DNA of 24,365 bases from a bacterium. Lineage in GTDB: Bacteria > Auribacterota > Auribacteria > Auribacterales > Auribacteraceae. The DNA is taken from the NCBI GenBank assembly GCA_021161885.1, contig JAGGZS010000340.1:1-24365 (forward strand), in the 5' to 3' direction. This document shows, piece by piece, positions 8,108 to 18,000 of the stretch; position 1 is the stretch's first letter; each line of letters begins with the position of its first letter. A program made the translations under genes and the position numbers. Under the pieces are notes generated by a model that saw nothing but the letters and a program-made list of their open reading frames with translations, was not told where the DNA came from and did not search any database.

Positions 8108-9097
8108 TTACCATTTAATTATTGTTGACGCCAAAGTCAAACCGCTTCCAAAAGCGACAAAAATAAGGATATCGCCTTTATTTATTTTTCCGGCACAGTT
8201 CAAATGATCAAGCGCTATGGGTATAGAGGCAGCAGAAGTATTGCCGTATTTATCCAAATTAATCACGACTTTATCGTCCGCCATTTTCAATCTTTTTAAC
8301 GCGGCATCAATAATTCGTATATTAACCTGATGAGGAATTATATATTTAACATCATCATAGGTTATTCCTGCCCGTTGAATAGAGTCGGCTATTAAATTTT
8401 TCATTGTCTTAACCGCCCATTTATACAGTTCATTGCCTTTCATTTTTATATAATGGCCTTTATTGTTTACCGTATCTATAGAGGTAGGTGTTCTTGAACC
8501 GCCTGCCGGTATAGACAGCAAATCCCAGCCATTACCCTCGGCGCCAAGAAAAATATCTAAAAATTCAGAACCGTTATCACTTGCTTCTATTATTACAGCG
8601 CCCGCACCGTCACCGAACAAAACACAAGTAGCCCTATCTTCCCAATCAGCTATTTTAGAAAGAGTCTCCGCGCCTATAATCATAACCTTTTTAAAATTTT
8701 GCAATTTCAAAAATGCCACCCCTATAGTTAATGAATACAAAAAACCGGAACATGCTGCTGATATATCAAAAGCCGCGGCGTTAACAGCGCCTATTTTATC
8801 TTGGATAAGACATGCTGTTGAAGGAAAAACATAATCTGATGTTACCGTCGCGACAATGATCGCATCAATTTCTTCAGCATCAACATCCGCGTTTTTCAAG
8901 GCTTCCCTTGCCGCTTTGACTGCTATGTCGGAAGTGCTTGTATTTTTATCCACGATTCTTCGTTCATGGATACCTGTTCGAGTTACTATCCACTCATCAG
9001 AAGTGTCAACCATGATTTCAAGGTCTTTATTAGTCAATACTTTAGGAGGCAAATACGAACCTGTCCCTATGATTTTTACACCAAGTTTCTGCTCCAC
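8108..9097 (-). CDS. fabH: 3-oxoacyl-[ACP] synthase III (initiating KAS)
   Basis: FabH starts fatty acid synthesis by condensing acetyl-CoA (or a branched acyl-CoA) with malonyl-ACP. The 329-residue product has the KASIII triad: C116 in DISAACSGFLY, H256 in IPHQVNIRI and N286 in KYGNTSAASIP. The N-terminal DEWIVTRTGIHERR block, which holds the CoA-binding Trp and Arg, and the C-terminal LIFVAFGSGLTLAS are canonical. The ATG at 9097 follows the plsX stop by 18 bases. The plsX-fabH-fabD-fabG order is classical. Primer specificity (straight or branched chain) cannot be read from the sequence. Confidence 0.97.
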   Translation of the reverse strand: MEQKLGVKIIGTGSYLPPKVLTNKDLEIMVDTSDEWIVTRTGIHERRIVDKNTSTSDIAVKAAREALKNADVDAEEIDAIIVATVTSDYVFPSTACLIQDKIGAVNAAAFDISAACSGFLYSLTIGVAFLKLQNFKKVMIIGAETLSKIADWEDRATCVLFGDGAGAVIIEASDNGSEFLDIFLGAEGNGWDLLSIPAGGSRTPTSIDTVNNKGHYIKMKGNELYKWAVKTMKNLIADSIQRAGITYDDVKYIIPHQVNIRIIDAALKRLKMADDKVVINLDKYGNTSAASIPIALDHLNCAGKINKGDILIFVAFGSGLTLASTIIKW

Positions 9098-9115
9098 TTT
9101 AAACCCTCAATTATT

Positions 9116-10135
9116 TTAGTTATTGTTTTTATAAACAGATAGTTTTTCTGCAATATCTTTGATATGTTTATTAACTTCAAATTTACTTAACGCGGAAGCG
9201 GCTCTAACAGCATTTTTAATTGCTTTTGGAGATGATGAACCATGGCAGATCATACAAACGCCATCAACACCCAACAAAGGAGCTCCGCCATATTCGGCGT
9301 AATCGCCCTGCTTTACTATTTTCTTAAGCAATGACCCTATTAAGAAACCGCTCATTTTTGCAGTGACACTCTTTTTTATCTCATTTTTAATCACGGTTTT
9401 AATAAAAGAAGGTATGCTTTCAAGAACTTTAATCACAATATTCCCTACAAAACCGTCAGTAACTATAACATCAACTTTATTATTAAAAACATCTCTGCCT
9501 TCAATATTGCCGACAAAATTAAGCGGGCTTTTTTCAAGCAGTTTAAAAGTTTCTTTTGTTAAGTCGTTCCCCTTTGAAGATTCCTCTCCTATACTTAAAA
9601 GCCCTATTTTTGGATTTTCAACTCCAAATAGATACTGAATGTAAGCCGAACCCATTCCCGCAAACTGAAGCAGATTATAAGGTTTTGAATCCACATTAGC
9701 GCCGGCGTCAAGCAATACAGATACACCTGAGGTAGTTGGTATTGGCGTAGCAATGGCAGGGCGTTCAACTCCCTTTAAGAATCGTAAACGCAATTTAGTC
9801 GCCGCTACAACAGCGCCGGTATTTCCGGCACTTAACAAAGCATCAACTTTTCCTTCTTTAGCCAGACTAGCGCATACAGCTATAGACGAATTACGTTTAC
9901 GGCGCAAACTTTTACTGGGCGACTCGTCCATGCCGACCACTTCAGAAGCATGGCGTATAGACAAGTTATCGGATTCTTTCCTGCCGTAACGGGCAAGTAT
10001 CTCTTTTATTCGAGATTCATCGCCGACAAGAACCACTTCATCATTATCTTCCAAACAGCTTAACGAGTCTAATACCCCTTCTACAATGATATCAGGCGCA
10101 AAGTCACCGCCCATTGCATCAACGGCGATTTTCAT
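9116..10135 (-). CDS. plsX: phosphate acyltransferase PlsX
   Basis: PlsX is a peripheral membrane enzyme that turns acyl-ACP into acyl-phosphate, the donor for PlsY in phospholipid synthesis. The 339-residue product begins MKIAVDAMGGDFAPD and shows the family motifs LSAGNTGA, RPAIATPIPT, LLDAGANVDSKP and VTDGFVGNIVIKV. Its ATG shares one base with the rpmF stop (TAATG at 10133-10137), which implies translational coupling. The rpmF-plsX-fabH linkage is among the most conserved links between ribosome production and lipid synthesis, and it supports this call. Confidence 0.97.
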   Translation of the reverse strand: MKIAVDAMGGDFAPDIIVEGVLDSLSCLEDNDEVVLVGDESRIKEILARYGRKESDNLSIRHASEVVGMDESPSKSLRRKRNSSIAVCASLAKEGKVDALLSAGNTGAVVAATKLRLRFLKGVERPAIATPIPTTSGVSVLLDAGANVDSKPYNLLQFAGMGSAYIQYLFGVENPKIGLLSIGEESSKGNDLTKETFKLLEKSPLNFVGNIEGRDVFNNKVDVIVTDGFVGNIVIKVLESIPSFIKTVIKNEIKKSVTAKMSGFLIGSLLKKIVKQGDYAEYGGAPLLGVDGVCMICHGSSSPKAIKNAVRAASALSKFEVNKHIKDIAEKLSVYKNNN

Positions 10136-10320
10136 TATACTCTTTCTTCCACCTCAACAATTTTTCTGCCTGCGTAAAAACCACAATCAAGGCAAATCCG
10201 GTGGGGCAGTTTGACCGCACCGCAATTAGCGCAAGCGGATAATGAAGGCACTTTTAAAAAATGATGAGCACGCCTGCTATTACGCCTTGATCTTGACATT
10301 TTCTTTTTTGGATTGGCCAT
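10135..10320 (-). CDS. rpmF: 50S ribosomal protein L32 (zinc-binding form)
   Basis: L32 is a small protein of the large ribosomal subunit. The 61-residue basic product begins MANPKKKMSRSRRNSRRAHH, as L32 proteins do. It carries four cysteines, C30-x2-C33 and C43-x2-C46, so it is the zinc-ribbon (C+) form. AGGAGA stands just before the ATG. It follows the DUF177 gene by 53 bases and overlaps plsX by one base. The DUF177-rpmF-plsX order is a standard bacterial arrangement. Confidence 0.97.
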   Translation of the reverse strand: MANPKKKMSRSRRNSRRAHHFLKVPSLSACANCGAVKLPHRICLDCGFYAGRKIVEVEERV

Positions 10321-10373
10321 CGTTAATCTCCTAAATTCCTATTTCTTTATAATATAAAATTAATATCAATAAT

Positions 10374-10859
10374 TTATTTTTCAAAAGCATCGCCTAAAAT
10401 ATCAAAAACAGATTCCGATGATTGCTCCTCTTGAGGAGAGCATTCACAACTCCCTTTATTTAAGTCTGTTCCGCAATGAGGGCATAATCCTTTACAGTCT
10501 TTTTGGCACAATACCCGGATTGGTAAAGAAACCATAATATCTTCTCGAAGGCTTTCTGTCAAGTTAATATTCTCGCCGTACGGCTTCTTAAAATATCTAA
10601 AATAATTATCCTTTTTAATAATATATTCTATTTCACGTAAACAGCGCGCGCAGGCCACAACGGCGTTTACTGAAAATTCTCCTTGCACAATAACATCATC
10701 GGAAACTTTCCTTGCGCAGACTTTAACGTAAATAGGGTCTTTTAAATTAACGCCGCATTCACCTATCAATTTGGTTGAGAGTTTTTTCTCCGCAACATAA
10801 CCGTATTTGGTTATGAGATCAATTTTTATTTTAAATTTACTATGCAAAAATTCCGTCAT
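10374..10859 (-). CDS. DUF177/YceD family protein
   Basis: DUF177 (YceD, also called Duf177) proteins are encoded beside rpmF and are linked to 23S rRNA accumulation in plants and bacteria. The exact biochemical role is unsettled. The product (161 residues from this start) carries the family's cysteine signature: a CARC pair in the middle, then LCQKDCKGLCPHCGTDLN and a CEC near the C-terminus, likely a metal site. The start is uncertain. The ATG at 10859 begins one base after the coaD stop at 10861, while an in-frame ATG at 10892 would overlap coaD by 32 bases. Neither has a clear ribosome site, and I prefer the one without overlap. Translation may be coupled to coaD. Confidence 0.88.
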   Translation of the reverse strand: MTEFLHSKFKIKIDLITKYGYVAEKKLSTKLIGECGVNLKDPIYVKVCARKVSDDVIVQGEFSVNAVVACARCLREIEYIIKKDNYFRYFKKPYGENINLTESLREDIMVSLPIRVLCQKDCKGLCPHCGTDLNKGSCECSPQEEQSSESVFDILGDAFEK

Positions 10860-10860
10860 A

Positions 10861-11364
10861 TTAAAACCGTTTATATTTTTTAAGTTTATCATTTAATTTT
10901 AACGCGACAGGTCTAGGGACAAAAGCTGAAATATCTCCGCCGAGAAGAGCGATTTCCTTTATCAGTTTTGAACTCACATATGAATATTGCGCGCTTGACA
11001 TCATAAAAAGAGTCTCTATACTGGAATTGAGTTTGTTATTGGAAAGAGCCATCTGAAATTCGTATTCAAAATCGGAAATAGCTCTCAATCCCCTTATGAT
11101 AACCTTAGCGTCTATGGAACGCACATAATCAATAAGCAGTCCGCTGCACATATCTATTCTGATATTTTTCTTATTACCTATGGCGGCTTGAATCATATCA
11201 ACTCTTTCCTCGAAATCGAACAATGACTGTTTATAAGGATTACCCACAACTGCCACAACTAAATTGGGAAATATTGTCATACTTCGTTTGATAACATCAA
11301 TATGTCCATAAGTTATAGGATCAAAACTTCCGGGATAAACCGCCAGCACAGATTTATCAGCCAT
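10861..11364 (-). CDS. coaD: phosphopantetheine adenylyltransferase
   Basis: CoaD adenylates 4'-phosphopantetheine to dephospho-CoA, the penultimate step of CoA synthesis, and so feeds the acyl carriers made by this operon. The 167-residue product has the nucleotidyltransferase signature PGSFDPITYGHIDVIKR (T18-x-G-H21), a NPYKQSLF segment, the IRGLRAISDFEYEFQMA block and the SYVSSKLIKEIA segment of the hexameric family. The ATG at 11364 directly follows the rsmD stop (TAAATG) with GGGAGA lying inside the end of rsmD. The rsmD-coaD pairing is widespread. Confidence 0.96.
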   Translation of the reverse strand: MADKSVLAVYPGSFDPITYGHIDVIKRSMTIFPNLVVAVVGNPYKQSLFDFEERVDMIQAAIGNKKNIRIDMCSGLLIDYVRSIDAKVIIRGLRAISDFEYEFQMALSNNKLNSSIETLFMMSSAQYSYVSSKLIKEIALLGGDISAFVPRPVALKLNDKLKKYKRF

Positions 11365-11943
11365 TTATATTTTATCTCCCGCTAATTTAAATATAGTTAT
11401 TGACGTGGAACCGTAATTTTTGGTTTTACATCCGAATTGTTCGGTAATTTCATACGGCACCTTAAAATTTTTCCTGTGTTCCAGTACAAAATAAGCAAAC
11501 TGGGCAACTATAGCACTGTTTAAAAGAATATTCAATATGTTTGTATTTTCAGAAAACAATCGATTGGTTTCATCATAAGGCGGATCAGCGAAAAACAGGT
11601 TAATATCGGATAACTTTATTCTGTTTATTAATTTGAAAAAATCACCTTTACAAACAGTGCATCTATCTTGAAACCCAAGTTTATCAATATTCCATTCAAG
11701 ATATTTCAGGCAAATATTGTTTTTTTCAATAAAAAAGCATTCTTTTGCCCCTCTGCTTAATGCTTCAAGCCCCAAGTTGCCCGTGCCTGAGAACAAATCA
11801 AGGACTTTAGCGCCTATTATATGATCGGCAAGAGAGGAAAAAAGAGCCTCTTTTACCCTATCGGACGTTGGGCGAACTTTATTTGTGTTTTTAGGTACAC
11901 GTAAAACATTTCCTTTTGCTTCACCTGCTATTATACGAACCAT
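11365..11943 (-). CDS. rsmD: 16S rRNA (guanine966-N2)-methyltransferase RsmD
   Basis: RsmD methylates G966 of 16S rRNA using S-adenosylmethionine. The 192-residue product begins MVRIIAGEAKG, has the RPTSDRVKEALFSSL segment typical of RsmD, the SAM-binding LDLFSGTGNLGLEAL motif (49-62) and the catalytic DPPY (120-123). The ATG at 11943 is chosen. A GTG two codons upstream is part of AAGGTG, which looks like the ribosome site itself. It is the first gene of the lipid-synthesis operon, about 35 bases from the predicted transcript start, and is followed without a gap by coaD. Confidence 0.95.
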   Translation of the reverse strand: MVRIIAGEAKGNVLRVPKNTNKVRPTSDRVKEALFSSLADHIIGAKVLDLFSGTGNLGLEALSRGAKECFFIEKNNICLKYLEWNIDKLGFQDRCTVCKGDFFKLINRIKLSDINLFFADPPYDETNRLFSENTNILNILLNSAIVAQFAYFVLEHRKNFKVPYEITEQFGCKTKNYGSTSITIFKLAGDKI

Positions 11944-11984
11944 TTTCACCTTGTTATTTATTTAAAACAGATTACCCTTTGAAT

Positions 11985-12012
11985 ATTATAGTACAAAAAA
12001 CACTGAAGTAAA
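11985..12012 (-). promoter_or_regulatory. predicted sigma70-type promoter of the rsmD-fabF operon
   Basis: On the minus strand TTTACT (12012-12007), a 16-base spacer and a perfect TATAAT (11990-11985) lie upstream of rsmD. The start would be near 11978, leaving a leader of about 35 bases. The -35 matches four of six bases. It lies in the only spacer separating the giant gene from rsmD. Confidence 0.6.
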
Positions 12013-12045
12013 ATTATTCTTTAATAAAAAATTAACTGATTTTTT

Positions 12046-15000
12046 TTAAAGAGATGTTTCAAGCAGATGCGAAGGCAATTTTAATCTTGGAGTAACAGCT
12101 TTAGGACGGATAACATTAGAAACGGCGCCGCTTCGGAAAGATATGCCGGCTATATCACTCATCACCAACCCCCTTTTTTGAGTCCCAACATAACTTATCC
12201 CAACATAACTTAATAAATCTTTTAAAGTAACCTTATTGCCGGCTTCAGACTGGATTTTATCCTTAAACCACGTAAAATACGGGCTGCGCGAAGATACATC
12301 AATAATCTCTATATCAGGCGGCAGTTTTCCTAAAGAAGCAAACCCGAATGCTTGTATAAAAAGAGTCATCCGCTCAACATCGCTAAGCCCTTCTTGCGCA
12401 TCAAAAATGGTAGTGCCTCTAATTTTAAATTCAAATATTAAATCCGAATCATTAGGAGCAATTAATGATATTGCCTGAGGAGACAAATCAAAATTACGTT
12501 TCAGGTAATTAAGCAGATTGAATCTAATTTCACTCGAATCAATTTCATCTTTAGTAACAAGTTCAAAAAGAGCAGGGTCTATACCTATTTCAGTTAATTT
12601 ATCTGTTATGGCTGCTCTTGAATTTTTTTGTGAAAAAATAATTATTTTACTGGCGGAGGCAAGTTCTTTTTGATAATTCAAAAAATACTTGAACGAAGTT
12701 AATGTTCCGCTTTGCGCAAAAAAATTATCATAATCAAAAACAACCCCTTTTTGCGAACCAAACAAATCTTTAGGCATAATCGGAATAATTTTGTCCGTAA
12801 TAACCACCGGGGAAGGCGGTGTTTCGGGTTGAGGCGACTTATAATTGTCAAACTGTTTTCTTGCCCTCAAATTATAAATAATATTTGCCAATATCCGAAG
12901 AAGTAAAAAAACACCCCCTATTACAGCTATGACATTACCGAGTTCTAACGATATCCCGCTACTCATCATATACAACGGCACAGCCGATGCCAGCCAATGG
13001 GACTGGAGTTTAACACCTTTTTCCTTTGATGTATCCGGAAAAGCTTGCTTTACAAGTTTCCTAAATCCGCTTAATATTCCGGCTATATTTACAAAGGAAT
13101 AATTTGTTAAAAACGGGACTACATAACCTTGCAAATTTTGCCAGAATTCAGCTTTTGTAGGTATATATTCCTCAACCTTAATGGGCACTTGACTTTCTTT
13201 TAAATCCTTATAACTTTTCGTGTAATAATCGGTAATTAGTTTGACAAACTGGGCAAACGAAATATCTCCGGTCATAAACAAATTGTCAGCTATATGGTTA
13301 GCGACTTCTTTCAAGACCACTTTTTCCGGTTCAGCGGAAGTTACCCGCCTGTTTTCAATGGCGGAATAAATCTTATCTGGTTCCAATGTATAGAGGTATT
13401 GGGCGACACCCGCAAGAGACGAGGGTTTTACCTTCTGTAAATCCGAATACTTAGCGGACAATTCCTGAAGTTTTGAATTAAGGGCAGATAAATTTCGGGG
13501 ATTAATGGTTATACCGGCGGAAAGCGTATCGCCTAACTGCGTGTATCCTTCTTCATAAAGGGTAGCTATAAGAAGAGCGGTCTGCACTGCGGCAGAGGCT
13601 ATTGTGCCTGAATTTATTTTTTCAATTATTTTCATAGCGTAGCGGCTTACATAATTATATATGTCCGATGACGTATCCATATATTTAGATAAAGAATTTA
13701 CATCCAGTAATTCATTGAGGCTGGTTTTATTTATTTCCAAATACCCGAGAACTTCTCTTCTTAAGGTAATCAGGTCATTTTTCAAATCGTCTTGAACGCC
13801 TTTTAGGTTAGGGTCGTTAACCATATATAAAAAATCAACCGCCGCTTTTGAATTATTACCGTTTTCAATATTATCCACTATAGAATCTATCCGCGAAAAC
13901 AAATCGGTATTCTTTATTAAAGCAGACATATATATTATAGAAGAACGAAAAAACCGATGAAGGTTTCCGGGCTGTAATTTGCCTTGCTGCAAAAGGTCTC
14001 TCATTCGCGCTCTAAGAAGATAATGAAGCCATTCACCGCTGTAATGTTCATCCACATCTGGATTCTGCATTTTTTCAACCGCCTCGGTACCGATAATTAC
14101 GTCTAACGGAGGCATAAGCACAGGAAATGCCTGCTGATAAGTAGACAAATAACAGCCCCCTTCAAAAAACAGCCTGACATCCCATGAAAACGACTCAATA
14201 GAACTTTTTAACTCGGTAATCTTATCAATAAGTTCCGGCAGCCGTTCATCTATAACATCAAGACTTGGTTCATTGCGGTAAAAATAGTAAAGGGCTTCTC
14301 CAATGAAGCGCTGCGCTATGGTATCGGCTTGATTATCGCGTAACGCGGCTAAAGCGTTTCTTACGGCATAATCTTCTATCAGGTTAGAGCCTTTAAAATT
14401 ATCCAGTCCGCTAATAATGTCATCAAGCGACATATTAGTTATAAGAGTTTTGTATAATTTGATCAAGGTTTGGTCATGGCTGGTATAAGTTTTTACGATA
14501 TTAGCGCCTTTATCCTTGTTGTCAAGGTCGGTTGGGAATCTAAGTATAGAAGAACGGTCCTGAAGTTCATCCACATCGAAATTCATGCCGAGGTTATTGA
14601 ATATACCGTTTGATATGCTGTGCCCGCCTTCAGACCGGACTATAGAATTAATATCTCCTACCCCATGAATAAATTTATTGCCAAACAAAGAAAAGCTAAT
14701 CCGCAAAGAATCGTCAAAACCGCCGAAAGACCCACGCTGGCTCACTAAGGACAGGCGCTTAAAATATTGAGGTTCGCTGAATAATAAATTTTCAGTCAGG
14801 TCGATAAATTCAAGCCAAACCGATTTTGAAACATCTTCCCTAAGAAAAGACGGTACATTATCCATAACAATATTGGTTTTGAAATTCAAATAATCTTTAT
14901 ATTTGATAATCCCCCTAACGCCGCCCCGCAAGAAGAACTCTACCTCATCGGAGGGATTAGCGAGCATTTCATTCCTAACTTCCTCACTCAAGTTAGACCG

Positions 15001-18000
15001 GCTGATAATTTGCCGCCATGTGTCTTCTTTAATGCTTTTCCATGATGCAGAGAGTTTTCTGTAATCCGCCAAAGAACTTATTACATTGGTCATTATGCCA
15101 AGCACATCTTCCCAATCTAAAAAACCGTTTTTCTGCACATCTGTTAATGAATACAATGTTAACGCCACGGTATTTTCAACTTTTTCATCCTGTAGAAGAT
15201 CGCTCCATGTTGTATTTTTGTCCAAATAATCAGGTCTTTTGCCGTCGGGAATTGTTTGGGACATAAACACAATAAATTCCATAGCTGCCGGATAGTCCGA
15301 TTCCCGTAACGGCTGGGCATGATGAAAATTCTGCAAAATTGTCTGAACCTGAATAGGCATATTCAAAAAAGAGGTTGTTAAATCCTTCCCATGTTCAATA
15401 GAAGATAATCCCAATTTGGAGCACACATTATTTTTTTCACGGATTGATTTTCGGTAATATTCTTTTGCCGCTTCATAATTACGCATCATAACAAGTGTAT
15501 TGGCAAGATCAAACTGATCTCCGAATCCGGAATAAGCACTGTCCGCAAGAGGTTTAAGAATTTCATAAGCCGAATGGTAATCCTTATCGCCGTAAAATAT
15601 TTTTGCTGATATCCGTTTTCTTAAAAATGCTTTCATAATATACTTATGATATTTATTATCATGAACCAAGACATTCACTAACTGCGGCTCCTCAATTATT
15701 TTTGTATTGGAAGCAAGTTTACTTTTTACGGTCAACTTATTTTTATCGAACAATTGTATATCTTTATTACTGAAACCTTCGGCAACAGCGCCTGCTTCAT
15801 TTATTAAGCCGTCCGACATATCTGCGTCGTCATTTAAAAATTTTTTCAGAAGATGTAAAGGAACTGCCGAGTTACCCGCAATCCGAGCCCGCACATAAGC
15901 AACTTTATCGGACATAAGTGTTTCAAATAAATCTTCCGGCAAATCCGAACGGTTAGCAAGCGCCGCCCGAACGCGAACATTCGGATCGTTAAGCAGTTCA
16001 CGCATAACCTGCTCGTTTAATTGTTGTTTATTGGCTATAGCCATTCTTATTTGCCACCCATTTTTTTCTTCATAGCTGTTCTTAATAGCTTTTACATACT
16101 CAGCGTTGGGTAATGCAACAGCTTTATTCAATAAAAGAGCGCGCCTAATTTTCGGTGATTCATCTTTATAAAGTTCCCTAATAACCGATTGCGGGATATC
16201 TGATCGAGAGGCTAATATAAGCCGGATAGAATCTCCTTGAGTAATCAAAAGCTCAAACAAACTTGTATTTAACTGATTAAGGCTTCTGGCGATTGCCGCG
16301 TCAACAGCATTACCGCATTGTTCCACTAATTTAAATAGATAATCGTTAATAAGGTCAGGCTTATTGTGTAACATTGGCAAATCAGAAGATGTTAAGGTAT
16401 GAGCCAGCTTAACCTTTATTTGCTCATCATCCTCCGCCAACAACTTATCCGCTATAAATTGATTAATATTAATATTTGACGCGACAGCAAATTTTATCTT
16501 TCTTGAAGGATTGCTTTTTATTAACGTTTCCAATGTTCCAAGCGATGTGTTTGGGTTTTTCGCTAATTCAATTATCACTTCTTCCTGAGGATCAGAAACA
16601 ACTAACTCAGGTATAACAGACTGGGCTACCGCTTTTCTAACTTTTACCGAAGTATCTTGGGAATACTGAAACAACAGCATATCATCGCAAAGAGGATTTT
16701 TTATTAAAGCCACCTTAATATCATCTATGGCATCCTGTTCGATATTCTTGTTTTCCGATTCAAAAGTTATCAGGTTATCAGCTACAGCAGTAAGAACTTC
16801 CGGCATAGCTTGTTTGTGAACCAGCAGCTTTTTGATTTTATCCGGATTTTTTCGAAGTAAATATTCAAAAAATATTTTATCTTTCACAAGATCAGACAGC
16901 GAGTCTGAAGGCGTAAATTGGTTATCTATTAAAACAGATTTTATTCGCTGCACAGCCTGATCGCCCGGGTTTAAAGTTGATTCAGGCATAGAATAAATGG
17001 TATTTTTTGCCAATATCCTTAAATAAACAAAGTTACGGGTTGTTTTAGCTACCTCAAGCAATGCCGCAGTGCTGTAACCGCTTAATTTCTTGATTATTTC
17101 CTGTTCGCTCATATCCTCGTCATCTATGGCAGTCAACGATTCTAACGGATCAGCATCGGTAGCGTTAGCGGTAACAGAGTTTAAACGGTTCAGTTCATCA
17201 ACAACCATATCGGCTATTTGGGCATCGCTAAGAATATCGTTTAATACGCCGGTTCTTATATCCTCAATATTAACAAATTTTATTTTCCCGTCATTAATCA
17301 CAGCCAACCCCTGCAATGTTAAATATGACGCCGCCTGACGCCCGATTTCTCTAATTCCTTCAAGCAGTTCTTCATTGGTTTGTTCATTTAACTGAATAGT
17401 TTTACTTAAAACAACCGTATCCGGACGCGTGCCGTCTGCAAGTTCAACCAATGATAAAGAATACGATTCCGTTTCTTTTGACAACACCAGAACCATTGAC
17501 TCATCGTTTGATATATCTATAGCCTGTCCCATATCCGCATCCGCCAAACCTAACTGCTCTTTTTCCAAATTAGTTATTGATGGCAAAACAAACGCTTTAC
17601 TCGCATCAACCATAGCCTTACTTACAATACGAAAATAACGATACCCGTTTTCATGTTCTATTATTCGCCCTTCAAAGACTATTCCTTTTGAATCGGTAAA
17701 CTCAAAAACATCCTTATCGGTTGCATTGAGCGATTTATCTTCCAATTGATGGATAAAATCCAAAACAACCTCATAAGATATATTCTTTTCTACAAATATA
17801 CTCGTTAAACCCAAATCTTCAAACGGTTTTGTATAAAAAGATTCTAACTGCGAAATATCCGGAAAATAATTATCTTTTTCCGCCATTACAGATAAATAAT
17901 ATGCTGACCTGATATCCTGTCCAAGCATAAAAACAGGTGTTTTATCGTCATAACTTGCTATCAGTGCGCCCTGTTCTAACAATTGCTGAATTATCGGCTG

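Noticed and set aside
8463..8834. 123-codon plus-strand frame over fabH
   Set aside because: Antisense shadow of an intact fabH.
12001..12045. Terminator for the giant gene (TTAAT/ATTAA stem downstream of its stop)
   Set aside because: The stem is only five A-T pairs with no GC content and no proper U-tract on the minus strand, not enough to call.
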